From an uncultured Collinsella sp. (GTDB lineage Bacteria > Actinomycetota > Coriobacteriia > Coriobacteriales > Coriobacteriaceae): a stretch of 18,215 bases of DNA. A program made the translations under genes and the position numbers. Shown here piece after piece: positions 1 through 7,848 of the stretch (position 1 is its first letter; each line of letters begins with the position of its first letter). The notes under the pieces are model-generated. The model was not told where the DNA came from. It saw only the letters and a list, made by a program, of their open reading frames with translations, and did not search any database. The DNA is taken from positions 1 to 18,215 of the forward strand of contig CABUVB010000015.1 in assembly GCA_902494815.1 (NCBI GenBank). Reading direction: 5' to 3'.

Positions 1-94
1 GTTTAGCGGCCTGAAGCCATAAAACAGTCCGTATTTCACCGCAACTGCGGAGGAGGACCGGGCGGATGGTGGAGTAGCTAAAAGTGCCCCGTCC

Positions 95-505
95 CTAATT
101 AGCTACTTGGGCTCGGTCGATATCCATGCTGGCGATTAGGTCGATGTTGGTGTTGAGGAGGTTGGGGAGGACGATGTCTCCCATGCGGATGGGGGCGTTG
201 ACGACTAGGCCTCGGATGAGGGCCATGGCCCGGGCGTGAAGTGCCAGTGGGATGGCTTCGGCCGTGCGCACGGGCAGCAGCGCCTCGTCGCCGCCGGATA
301 CGGCCACGGTTGAGGTGAGCACCCGCATGGGGCAGGTGAGCTCCTGGTGCGCGAATGTATCGCCGCGCGGGCAGCTGTTTCCGGTCACGGAGCGCACCTC
401 TACCACGGAGCCGTCTGCGCTGCGCTCGTCCTCCACGGTCAGAAGGCATTCGGATGGGCAGGTGGTGCAGTTGAACTGCAGCGTTTCGATCGCGTTTATG
501 CTCAT
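95..505 (-). CDS. DUF1667 family small Cys-rich protein, last gene of a GlpA-like operon
   Basis: The protein has 136 aa. It starts at the ATG on 505-503, preceded by a clear GGAGG about 8 bases upstream; a longer in-frame ORF runs upstream but is only the shadow of the neighbouring gene. Cysteines at residues 13, 16 and 20 (CxxCxxxC), then 45 and 58, are arranged as in DUF1667 proteins, where they are thought to bind metal or an Fe-S cluster. No membrane segment is seen. It follows the FAD/NAD oxidoreductase gene after 4 bases, and the GlpA-like protein, oxidoreductase and DUF1667 protein recur together in anaerobic bacteria. A role as small electron-transfer or cofactor subunit of that complex is inference; the family has no established reaction. 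This is not GlpC, which is much larger and carries two ferredoxin-type clusters. Confidence 0.88.
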   Translation of the reverse strand: MSINAIETLQFNCTTCPSECLLTVEDERSADGSVVEVRSVTGNSCPRGDTFAHQELTCPMRVLTSTVAVSGGDEALLPVRTAEAIPLALHARAMALIRGLVVNAPIRMGDIVLPNLLNTNIDLIASMDIDRAQVAN

Positions 506-509
506 GGCC

Positions 510-1862
510 TTACGCCTCCTCAACGGGATCGACAGATAGGATAATCTCGCTGGCACCCAGGTCGAGCGCTTGTTTGATGACCTTTGCCGGCAGCGGGAAG
601 CTCTCCATAACGCTCGGCTTAAACGCGCGGACCTTGCCGGCAAACAGTTCCTCGTCGCCTGCCAGAATGCGCATGCGGGCGGCGTCGACGGGTCGGCGCA
701 CGCGGAAGTTGAGCTTGGTGAGCGCCACGGCCGTGATGCGTCCCGGCAGCGCGTAGCCCGCGATGCCGGCAGGGGAGACGGTGAGCTCGCAGTCCGGAAC
801 GGCGCCCGCGCCGGTCCCCAGAGCCCACGCCGCCGCAGCCGTGCCGGCACGTTCGGACTCGGTTGTCACGTTGTCGGCCAGGTCGTGTACGTGCAGCACG
901 TTGCCGCAGGCAAAGATGCCCGGCACGCCCGTCTGCAGGCTCTGGTCCACCACGGCGCCCCGCGTGCGTGGGTCAAGCTCTACGCCCGCGGCAACCGAAA
1001 GCTCGTTCTCGGGAATCAAGCCCACCGAAAGCAGCAGTGTGTCACACGGAACAACGCGCTCGGTCCCCGGAATGGGCGCCAGGCGCTCGTCGACCTGACT
1101 CACCTCGACGGCTTCCACGCGATCGTGCCCGATCACACGCGTCACGGTGGTGGACAGGTGCAGCGGAATTCCAAAGTCCTCCAGGCAGTTCTTGACGTTG
1201 CGGCGCAGACCGTTGGCGTACGGCATGAGCTCGTACACGCCCTCGACCGAAATTCCCTCGAGCGTGCAGCGGCGCGCCATGATAAGCCCGATGTCGCCCG
1301 AGCCCAAAATGACGGCACGCGAGCCGGGCTTGAGGTTTTCGATATTGATGTATCGCTGCGCCAGGCCTGCCGTAAACACGCCGGCGGGTCGGCTGCCGGG
1401 AATCTTGATCTCGCTGCGGGTGCGCTCGCGGCAACCCATGGCAAGGACAACCGCGCGCCCGGTGAGCTGCAGCATACCGGAGGGATTCATGAGCGTGACG
1501 GTATGGACCGCGTTGTCTTCCGTAGGCTCGCCCGAATCAATCCCAATCACCATGCTGTCGAGGAACAGCGCAATGTCGGTTGCGTGCACCTGGTCGATAA
1601 AGCGCTGCGCGTACTCGGGACCGGTGAGCTCCTGTTTAAAGTGCGACAGGCCAAAGCCGGGGTGGATGCACTGGCGGAGGATGCCGCCCAGGTGCTGCTC
1701 GCGCTCCACGATGGCCACGCGCGCTCCGGCCTTATGAGCGGCCAGCGCGGCCGCCATGCCGGCAGGTCCGCCGCCGATAACGACCACGTCGAAGGCCTGC
1801 GTCGACACCGACGCTACAGCTCCGGCCTCCGCGCGTCCGTCGCGCATATCAAACGTCGCCAT
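510..1862 (-). CDS. FAD/NAD(P)-dependent oxidoreductase (disulfide-reductase fold) paired with GlpA-like protein
   Basis: The protein has 450 aa. It has an FAD-binding Rossmann motif at residues 30-35 (GGGPAG) and a second, NAD(P)-binding glycine motif at 187-192 (GSGDIG). A late FAD-contacting segment around residue 325 contains ACGN. A Cys-Ile-His at 65-67 in the segment after the first Rossmann unit could be redox active, but this is not certain. The first 23 residues precede the conserved fold and look unconserved; the ATG at 1862 is kept because AAAAGGGG lies upstream of it inside the previous gene's end. The gap from that gene's stop is 1 base, so translation is probably coupled. The enzyme likely passes electrons between a pyridine nucleotide and the GlpA-like partner. 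The substrate cannot be read from sequence; glycerol-3-phosphate is only the family precedent. Confidence 0.9.
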   Translation of the reverse strand: MATFDMRDGRAEAGAVASVSTQAFDVVVIGGGPAGMAAALAAHKAGARVAIVEREQHLGGILRQCIHPGFGLSHFKQELTGPEYAQRFIDQVHATDIALFLDSMVIGIDSGEPTEDNAVHTVTLMNPSGMLQLTGRAVVLAMGCRERTRSEIKIPGSRPAGVFTAGLAQRYINIENLKPGSRAVILGSGDIGLIMARRCTLEGISVEGVYELMPYANGLRRNVKNCLEDFGIPLHLSTTVTRVIGHDRVEAVEVSQVDERLAPIPGTERVVPCDTLLLSVGLIPENELSVAAGVELDPRTRGAVVDQSLQTGVPGIFACGNVLHVHDLADNVTTESERAGTAAAAWALGTGAGAVPDCELTVSPAGIAGYALPGRITAVALTKLNFRVRRPVDAARMRILAGDEELFAGKVRAFKPSVMESFPLPAKVIKQALDLGASEIILSVDPVEEA

Positions 1863-1863
1863 C

Positions 1864-3318
1864 CTAACGCACCCCTTTTAGCAGTCCCTCGACCAACCAA
1901 GATCCGGCATCCTCCAACAGCACCTCGCTGGGGTCGCAGCCCAACTCGCGGGCAAGGATCGCAACCACGCGGCTCTGGCAAAAACCACTTTGGCACCGAC
2001 CCATGCCGGCACGGCAGCGGCGCTTGACGCCCTCGACCGAAACTGCGCCCGGGCGTCGTCGAATCGCGGCCACGATCTCGGCCTCGGGCACCGTCTCGCA
2101 GCGGCAGACGATCTGCCCCCACGCGGGATCGGACTCAATGAGCTCCTCCTTGCGCGCCAGCGGTGCGCGGTCAAAGTCGTCCGGCGCGCGGCGAATTGGG
2201 TTCCAGTCCGACCGCTTGTGCAGCTCCACGCCCGCCTCACGCATCACAAGCTCCATGCGCTCGGCAATGGCCGGAGCGCTTGCCACACCCGGCGACTGAA
2301 TGCCCGCCGCCTGGAATAGCCCCGGCACCACGGCCGACTGTCCAATAAAGAAGTCGTTCGTTCCCTGAATGACCGGACGCCCGCCGGCAAATGCGCGCAC
2401 CACGCGGCGTGTATCCAGATCGGGCACCAGCTTGCGCGCGCCGGTCAGCAGCGCGTTCACATCGCTCGTATAGGTCTGCGTGTCGCCCGGCTCGCGCACG
2501 GCAGCCGTGGCGGTGATCACGGTGTTGCCGTGTACGGTGCCCGTGACGATAACACCCTTGGACACCGGCGTCGGCACGGGGTAGAGCGGCATGAGCGTGC
2601 GTGGCTCCTTGTCCAGCACCACGATGTTGCCCTGGCGCCAGACCATCTGAAACTCCTCGGCGCCGGCCATGTGTGAGATGTCCGCGGCTCCGTTGCCTGC
2701 GGCGTTGATCAGGTAGCAGCAGTGCACGTTGCCAGTGGGGGTCGCCAGCGTAAAGCGCGCGTCGTCGCCCGAGCCCGCGACTTCAATCGCTTCCACCGGA
2801 GCGGACCGCATAAACGTCACCCCGTTGGCCACGGCGTTTTCCAGCGCGGCGATGGCAACCTCAAACGGGTCGACAAACCCAGTCGAGGGGCACCACAACG
2901 CGCACGTTGCATCGGCACTGGCGCGCGGCTCTAACTCCTGGATGCGGTCGGGTCCGACGATTGACAGCTCGGGCACACCGTTGGTAAGGCCATTGCTCCG
3001 CAGCTGCTCCAGATGCGCGCGGTCCTCGTCGTTGAAGCCCAACACCATCGACCCGGTGCGGCAGAACAGAAAGCCTAGCTCCTGCGCCCACGTACCGTAC
3101 AACTCGCAGCCACGGGCGTTGACCTGTGCCTTAACCGTGCCCGGTGCCGGATCGTAGCCGGCGTGCACCAGGCCGCCGTTGGCCTTTGAAGCGCCCAGCG
3201 CGATATCGTTGGCTGCCTCGACCACACAAATGGACAGGTCAAACCGCGCAAGCTGCCGTGCGATGGCGCACCCGGTGATGCCCGCCCCCACAATTGCGAT
3301 ATCAAACGTTTCTGCCAC
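1864..3318 (-). CDS. GlpA-like FAD-dependent oxidoreductase with C-terminal BFD [2Fe-2S] domain
   Basis: The protein has 484 aa. An N-terminal DAO-type FAD fold starts with GAGITG at residues 11-16. The C-terminal BFD-like domain (about 403-460) has Cys405, Cys407, Cys442 and Cys447 in the spacing of the [2Fe-2S] ligands of anaerobic glycerol-3-phosphate dehydrogenase subunit A; Cys435 replaces the Thr common before RAGMG. The family oxidises a hydroxy-acid or polyol-phosphate and passes electrons to a partner; glycerol-3-phosphate is the best known substrate, but no glpK, glpF or glpC is nearby, so this is unproven. The start is GTG at 3318-3316, with GGGAGG four bases upstream. It is the first gene of the three-gene minus-strand operon, and a palindrome 18 bases upstream may be its operator. 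Confidence 0.9.
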   Translation of the reverse strand: MAETFDIAIVGAGITGCAIARQLARFDLSICVVEAANDIALGASKANGGLVHAGYDPAPGTVKAQVNARGCELYGTWAQELGFLFCRTGSMVLGFNDEDRAHLEQLRSNGLTNGVPELSIVGPDRIQELEPRASADATCALWCPSTGFVDPFEVAIAALENAVANGVTFMRSAPVEAIEVAGSGDDARFTLATPTGNVHCCYLINAAGNGAADISHMAGAEEFQMVWRQGNIVVLDKEPRTLMPLYPVPTPVSKGVIVTGTVHGNTVITATAAVREPGDTQTYTSDVNALLTGARKLVPDLDTRRVVRAFAGGRPVIQGTNDFFIGQSAVVPGLFQAAGIQSPGVASAPAIAERMELVMREAGVELHKRSDWNPIRRAPDDFDRAPLARKEELIESDPAWGQIVCRCETVPEAEIVAAIRRRPGAVSVEGVKRRCRAGMGRCQSGFCQSRVVAILARELGCDPSEVLLEDAGSWLVEGLLKGVR

Positions 3319-3335
3319 AGTGCCTCCCAGACGAG

Positions 3336-3350
3336 TTGACAGGCTGTCAA
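3336..3350. promoter_or_regulatory. Perfect palindrome, candidate operator for the GlpA-like operon
   Basis: TTGACAG-G-CTGTCAA is a 7+1+7 perfect dyad. It lies 18 to 32 bases upstream of the GTG start of the GlpA-like gene, next to its ribosome binding site. The size and symmetry fit a dimeric repressor site. TTGACA is also a perfect -35 hexamer on both strands, but no matching -10 box is found at 16-18 bases on either strand. The regulator cannot be named from the sequence. Confidence 0.4.
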
Positions 3351-3481
3351 TAAGAACATCCTACGGTCTACACACCCCCAGCGCAGCGGCAATGCGGCGA
3401 ACAGCCCCGCAACACCCGCCAACGGCAGGCGAGGGGAGACCCGATAACGTCGACAACCTCGTCTGCCGACAACTGCGGCAA

Positions 3482-3630
3482 CCGTTTGTCTCGATCTGTA
3501 ACAGTTAGACGAGGATTTGGGTTCCAGATGTTACAGATTGAGACATTTGCCATGCGGATCCTCCGTTTGTCTCGATCTGTAACATCTAGAGCCGGATTCC
3601 GCTCCCACCTGTTACAGATTGAGATGTTTG
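3482..3630. repeat. Two tandem inverted-repeat units with 81-base period
   Basis: A 22-base arm (CCGTTTGTCTCGATC followed by TGTAACA) occurs at 3482-3503 and again at 3563-3584, exactly 81 bases apart. Its near-complement TGTTACAGATTGAGA occurs at 3529-3543 and 3610-3624, also 81 apart. Each unit is therefore an imperfect stem of about 17 bp with a loop of about 25 bases. The arms are conserved between units while the loops differ, so stem pairing or protein binding appears to be selected. Neither unit is followed by a T tract. The gene-free stretch 3319-3725 otherwise holds the 3336-3350 palindrome and GC-rich sequence in which I see no gene. Confidence 0.75.
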
Positions 3631-3725
3631 TGTCCGCACCAGCCCCGTACCCAGCCGTAGTCCCATATAAACAAACCCCGTGGTAAACTTAACCAGACTG
3701 TAAATATTCCGAAAGGTACACCCCA

Positions 3726-4157
3726 ATGTCCAAGTACATTTCTGAGCTCATGTCGCCGCAGCTTATGGGCGTCGTCTATGCCTTCGTTGGCTTTATCATC
3801 GCCCTGTATGTGCTGTCGGTCGTCTATGTGTTCATCGACGCTCGCCGCCGCGGCGCCAGCGCCTACGTGGCATGGGGCATCATCGCTCTCATCCCGTTTG
3901 TAGGCCTCATTGCGTACCTGGTCCTGCGTCCGCACTCCTACGCGTCCGACCGCGAGGAGCAGGAGCTGGACATGGCCCTGCGCGAGCGCCAACTTGCCCA
4001 GTACGGCACCTGCCCGCAGTGCGGCGCACCCATCGAGAAGGACTTCGTCGTCTGCCCGGTGTGCGACACCCAGGTTCGCAACGTCTGCCCCAGCTGTCAT
4101 CGCCCGCTCGATGCGCACTGGAAGGTCTGCCCCTACTGCCGAACTCGCATTCAGTAG
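3726..4157 (+). CDS. Small membrane-anchored double zinc-ribbon protein
   Basis: The protein has 143 aa. Residues about 12-37 and 47-67 form two hydrophobic membrane segments separated by a basic Arg-rich turn, an arrangement like the PLD nuclease N-terminal (PLDc_N) helix pair. A charged linker follows. The C-terminal 50 residues carry four CxxC knuckles (CPQC, CPVC, CPSC, CPYC), i.e. two zinc ribbons of the DZR type facing the cytoplasm. AAAGG lies about 8 bases before the ATG. The function is unknown; such proteins may act as membrane-bound adaptors. It stands alone between the repeat region and thrS, and a GC-rich hairpin 100 bases downstream may end its transcript. Confidence 0.85.
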   Translation: MSKYISELMSPQLMGVVYAFVGFIIALYVLSVVYVFIDARRRGASAYVAWGIIALIPFVGLIAYLVLRPHSYASDREEQELDMALRERQLAQYGTCPQCGAPIEKDFVVCPVCDTQVRNVCPSCHRPLDAHWKVCPYCRTRIQ

Positions 4158-4253
4158 CGCATCCATCGCCGGGCCGGCCGCAAGCCACGGGCACGCTTCA
4201 GGCCATGCGCGCCCCGCAGCCCCGCCCCACACGATGAAGCATGCGTAGAAAAT

Positions 4254-4284
4254 CGCCCGCCGTGCCATTAAGGTGCGGCGGGCG
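4254..4284. terminator. GC-rich hairpin between the zinc-ribbon gene and thrS
   Basis: CGCCCGCCG (4254-4262) pairs perfectly with CGGCGGGCG (4276-4284). Four further inner pairs, two of them G-T, close a five-base loop. On the plus strand only CTTGT follows. On the minus strand the stem is followed by ATTTTC, so it would work better as a terminator for leftward transcripts. It lies directly before the thrS promoter and could insulate it. Confidence 0.5.
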
Positions 4285-4285
4285 C

Positions 4286-4313
4286 TTGTATACCAAGGCA
4301 ACCTGCCTATAAT
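4286..4313 (+). promoter_or_regulatory. Sigma70-type promoter of thrS
   Basis: TTGTAT (4286-4291) and a perfect TATAAT (4308-4313) are separated by 16 bases. The -35 box is weak, matching TTGACA mainly in its first half. The transcription start would be near 4320, about 64 bases before the thrS ATG. Confidence 0.55.
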
Positions 4314-4356
4314 GATGCAAGTCAAAAACGCCGAGCGCATCGCACGCACTTGCATC
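4314..4356 (+). promoter_or_regulatory. Perfect 9-bp inverted repeat in the thrS leader
   Basis: GATGCAAGT (4314-4322) and ACTTGCATC (4348-4356) are perfect complements separated by 25 bases. The left arm touches the -10 box and predicted transcription start; the right arm ends 8 bases before the GAGAGGAG ribosome binding site (4365-4372). It could be an operator straddling the start point, or a leader hairpin if transcription begins slightly earlier. I see no T-box motif. Confidence 0.4.
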
Positions 4357-4383
4357 AGGCATCCGAGAGGAGAAAACATACCC

Positions 4384-6147
<1,764 letters not shown>

Positions 6148-6171
6148 GGCAAGCTGCACAACAATTAACAA

Positions 6172-6206
6172 AGGCGACCGTCCACAAAGGGCGGTCGCCT
6201 TTTTTC
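6172..6206 (+). terminator. Rho-independent terminator of thrS
   Basis: AGGCGACCG (6172-6180) pairs perfectly with CGGTCGCCT (6192-6200) around an 11-base loop and is followed by a run of T. It lies 24 bases after the thrS stop codon. Confidence 0.92.
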
Positions 6207-6220
6207 TTACCAAAATAAGA

Positions 6221-6248
6221 AAAGCCGCTGGTTGAGCGGCTTTTTTTG
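6221..6248. terminator. Second, bidirectional terminator upstream of the capsule promoter region
   Basis: AGCCGCT (6223-6229) pairs with AGCGGCT (6235-6241), loop GGTTG, followed by seven T on the plus strand. On the minus strand the stem is followed by TTTTCTTATTTT, so it should stop leftward transcripts as well. That shields thrS from anything starting in 6260-6470. Confidence 0.85.
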
Positions 6249-6260
6249 TTGCACAAAAAG

Positions 6261-6382
6261 GTACAGGTTTTTGTAGAGGGGTATGTAGATGTACCTACTA
6301 GCAGTATATTTTGCGTAATCTGGGCAAACGCTGATTAATTGCTCGTATAATGTCGTCTGTCGAAAGATACAAAAACCTGTAC
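6261..6382. repeat. Inverted repeats flanking a promoter, candidate invertible promoter (inverton)
   Basis: GTACAGGTTTTTGTA (6261-6275) and TACAAAAACCTGTAC (6368-6382) are perfect 15-bp inverted repeats. After one mismatch, three more outward bases also match. They enclose 92 bases that contain TATAAT at 6346-6351 pointing to the antiterminator gene. A bidirectional terminator lies to the left and a NusG-family capsule regulator to the right. This matches the plan of Bacteroides invertible capsule promoters. Each arm is also a TACA-N6-TGTA dyad, so paired operators are the main rival reading. No recombinase gene is in the window. Confidence 0.5.
6346..6351 (+). promoter_or_regulatory. -10 box of the capsule locus promoter
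   Basis: This is a perfect TATAAT. No good -35 hexamer is seen; TGGGCA at 6321-6326 is the nearest, with a 19-base spacer, so an activator may be required. The predicted start near 6358 gives a leader of about 115 bases. The leader begins with a hairpin in which GTCG/CGAC, AAAG/CTTT and TACA/TGTA (6359-6391) pair in succession. Confidence 0.5.
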
Positions 6383-6473
6383 TTTTGCGACTGCGCCTAG
6401 CTGCGAGCGAGAAGCCTGTTCTAAACGCCCCTGCATTTGCGTACATCGCAAAGCCAAAAGAGGGGGCGAGAAC

Positions 6474-7064
6474 ATGGAACAGACGGCACGGCGCCAAGAG
6501 CAGCTGCCGGGCGCTTTTAACGGCGCCACCACCAACAGCCAGCACGGCCGCGTCCGCTGGTATCTGGTTCACACCCCCAATGGAAAAGAGCGCGAGACCT
6601 GTGAAAAGGTCCGTCGAATTATCCCGCACGAGTTGATGCAGGACGCTTTTGTGATGCAAAAGGAGTTCTGGTTTAAGCAGGACGGCGCCTGGTCGCTCCA
6701 AACCAAACCCATGTACAAGGAATACTTCTTCGTCGCCACGCACGATGCCGCCGCGCTCGATAGGGCCCTGGCCCAGTTGAGCTTTGGCTGTCGCATCTCC
6801 GGCAGTAGGGAGCGGGCGTACATGCCCATGCCGGACGATGCGCAGGATTGGTATCGCAGCGTTCTGGACGATGACGGCGTGGTGCGCAACAGCGTCGCGC
6901 GCATAGAAGACGGCGTGTTGCACATAGAGCAGGGTCCCTTGGTGGGGCAAGAGGCCCGCGTGCACAAGATCGACCGTCGCAAGCGCTGGTGCCTAGTGGA
7001 CGTAGGCGAAGGCGATTCCAGCTTCAGGGAAGTGCTTCCGCTCGACGTTCCTATCAAAACGTAA
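6474..7064 (+). CDS. NusG-family specialised antiterminator (LoaP/UpxY/RfaH-like) of the capsule locus
   Basis: The protein has 196 aa. After about 25 variable residues an NGN domain begins (RWYLVHTPNGKE) and runs to about residue 115. A C-terminal KOW-like domain at about 150-195 contains GPLVGQEARVHKIDRRKRW, close to the KOW region of LoaP. Specialised NusG paralogs bind RNA polymerase and stop premature termination in long polysaccharide or antibiotic operons, and they are usually the first gene, as here. The ATG follows AGGGGG after 7 bases. It is not the housekeeping NusG: there is no secE or rplK nearby, and the KE-rich NGN start with long loops is LoaP-like. No ops/JUMPstart sequence is seen, so the recruiting element is unknown. 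The exact paralog name is inferred. Confidence 0.85.
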   Translation: MEQTARRQEQLPGAFNGATTNSQHGRVRWYLVHTPNGKERETCEKVRRIIPHELMQDAFVMQKEFWFKQDGAWSLQTKPMYKEYFFVATHDAAALDRALAQLSFGCRISGSRERAYMPMPDDAQDWYRSVLDDDGVVRNSVARIEDGVLHIEQGPLVGQEARVHKIDRRKRWCLVDVGEGDSSFREVLPLDVPIKT

Positions 7065-7110
7065 GGGAGACGTTGCACCGGCAAATCATTCGTTTTTTGA
7101 ATTCATAGAC

Positions 7111-7132
7111 GGGGGGGGCCCTGGGGACAGGG
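7111..7132 (+). other. G8 homopolymer plus short hairpin in the leader of the sugar transferase gene
   Basis: Eight consecutive G (7111-7118) are followed by CCCT-GGGGAC-AGGG (7119-7132), a 4-bp GC-rich stem with a 6-base loop. The tract lies between the antiterminator stop (7064) and the first biosynthetic gene (GTG at 7147). It is a candidate slippage site or a recognition element for the antiterminator. It is outside both annotated coding regions, although the sugar transferase frame is open through it without a start codon. Confidence 0.35.
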
Positions 7133-7146
7133 ACGTAAGTTTTATT

Positions 7147-7848
7147 GTGGCTGCTAAAGAAGTAACAGAGAGTTGTGTATCTGTGGGGGACGCGCTGGCT
7201 CTTAAAGAGTTTAAGCCGAGCGGTACGCTTGGTTACCGTTTTATTAAGAGGCTGTTTGACCTGGTGTTTAGTCTTTTGATGAGCGTACTACTGCTTATCC
7301 CTGTCGCTGTTGTGTGCGCACTCATTAGCCTTGAATCGCCCGGCAGCCCAATGTATACACAGGAGCGCGTTGGCAAGGGCGGAAAGACAATCAAGATTTT
7401 TAAGCTTCGTAGCATGGTCGCCGACGCAAACGACGTGCGTAAGTACCTGAGCCCTGAGCAGCTTCATCAATGGGAAGTCGAGCGCAAGGTCGACGATGAT
7501 CCCCGCATTACTAGGGTTGGTCAGTTTATTCGTAAGTGCTCCATTGACGAGATGCCGCAGTTCCTCAATGTACTGAACGGCGACCTCTCCGTCATTGGAC
7601 CGCGTCCCATTACAAGGGATGAGCTTGAACAGCATTTTTCCGACGAAGAAAAAGCTGAGCTGCTCTCTGTCCGGCCCGGCATTACTGGTCTGTGGCAGGC
7701 AACCGATCGTAACGAGGCAACCTTTGAGAGCGGCCTGCGTCAGAAGATTGAGCTTCGCTATGTCCAAAACCGTTGTTTTGCTATGGATTGGAAGTGCTTT
7801 ACTGGTACCTTCGGGGCTATGTTTGGTAAGAAGAGAACGGGACGATAG
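7147..7848 (+). CDS. Undecaprenyl-phosphate sugar-1-phosphate transferase (initiating bacterial sugar transferase)
   Basis: The protein has 233 aa. It transfers a sugar-1-phosphate from a nucleotide sugar to undecaprenyl phosphate on the inner membrane, the first step of repeat-unit assembly. It has a single membrane or re-entrant helix at about 36-60, then the Bac_transf core: QERVGKGGKTIKIFKLRSM, DDPRITRVGQFIRK, DEMPQFLNVLNGDLSVIGPRP, and RPGITGLWQ. This is the short WbaP-C/EpsL-type core without the large polytopic N-terminal domain. The start is uncertain: GTG 7147 has no ribosome binding site at normal distance (AGGGA is 13 bases away), and GTG 7183 is an alternative that leaves the core intact. 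It ends one base before the next ATG. Sugar specificity cannot be read. Confidence 0.93.
   Translation: MAAKEVTESCVSVGDALALKEFKPSGTLGYRFIKRLFDLVFSLLMSVLLLIPVAVVCALISLESPGSPMYTQERVGKGGKTIKIFKLRSMVADANDVRKYLSPEQLHQWEVERKVDDDPRITRVGQFIRKCSIDEMPQFLNVLNGDLSVIGPRPITRDELEQHFSDEEKAELLSVRPGITGLWQATDRNEATFESGLRQKIELRYVQNRCFAMDWKCFTGTFGAMFGKKRTGR

Noticed and set aside
1..94. Terminator after the DUF1667 gene
   Set aside because: On the minus strand CCGC-AGTT-GCGG with an outer GTCC/GGAC and a following TGTTTTA can be drawn, but the stem is short and interrupted and the T run poor.
570..2027. 485-codon plus-strand ORF opposite the FAD oxidoreductase
   Set aside because: The minus strand encodes conserved FAD/NAD motifs throughout; the plus-strand product is Arg/His/Ala-rich shadow sequence.
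95..3318. Classical glpABC operon
   Set aside because: Only the first gene is clearly GlpA-like; the third is a 136-aa DUF1667 protein rather than GlpC, and the second has a disulfide-reductase-type two-Rossmann fold.
3482..3630. CRISPR array
   Set aside because: There are only two units, each an inverted repeat with an 81-base period, and no cas genes nearby.
3681..3689. Extended -10 (TGGTAAACT) for the zinc-ribbon gene
   Set aside because: It is at a plausible distance, but no -35 match lies at 16-18 bases and the -10 is only partial.
4314..4383. T-box riboswitch upstream of thrS
   Set aside because: The leader is only about 65 bases and shows no T-box antiterminator sequence, specifier loop or terminator.
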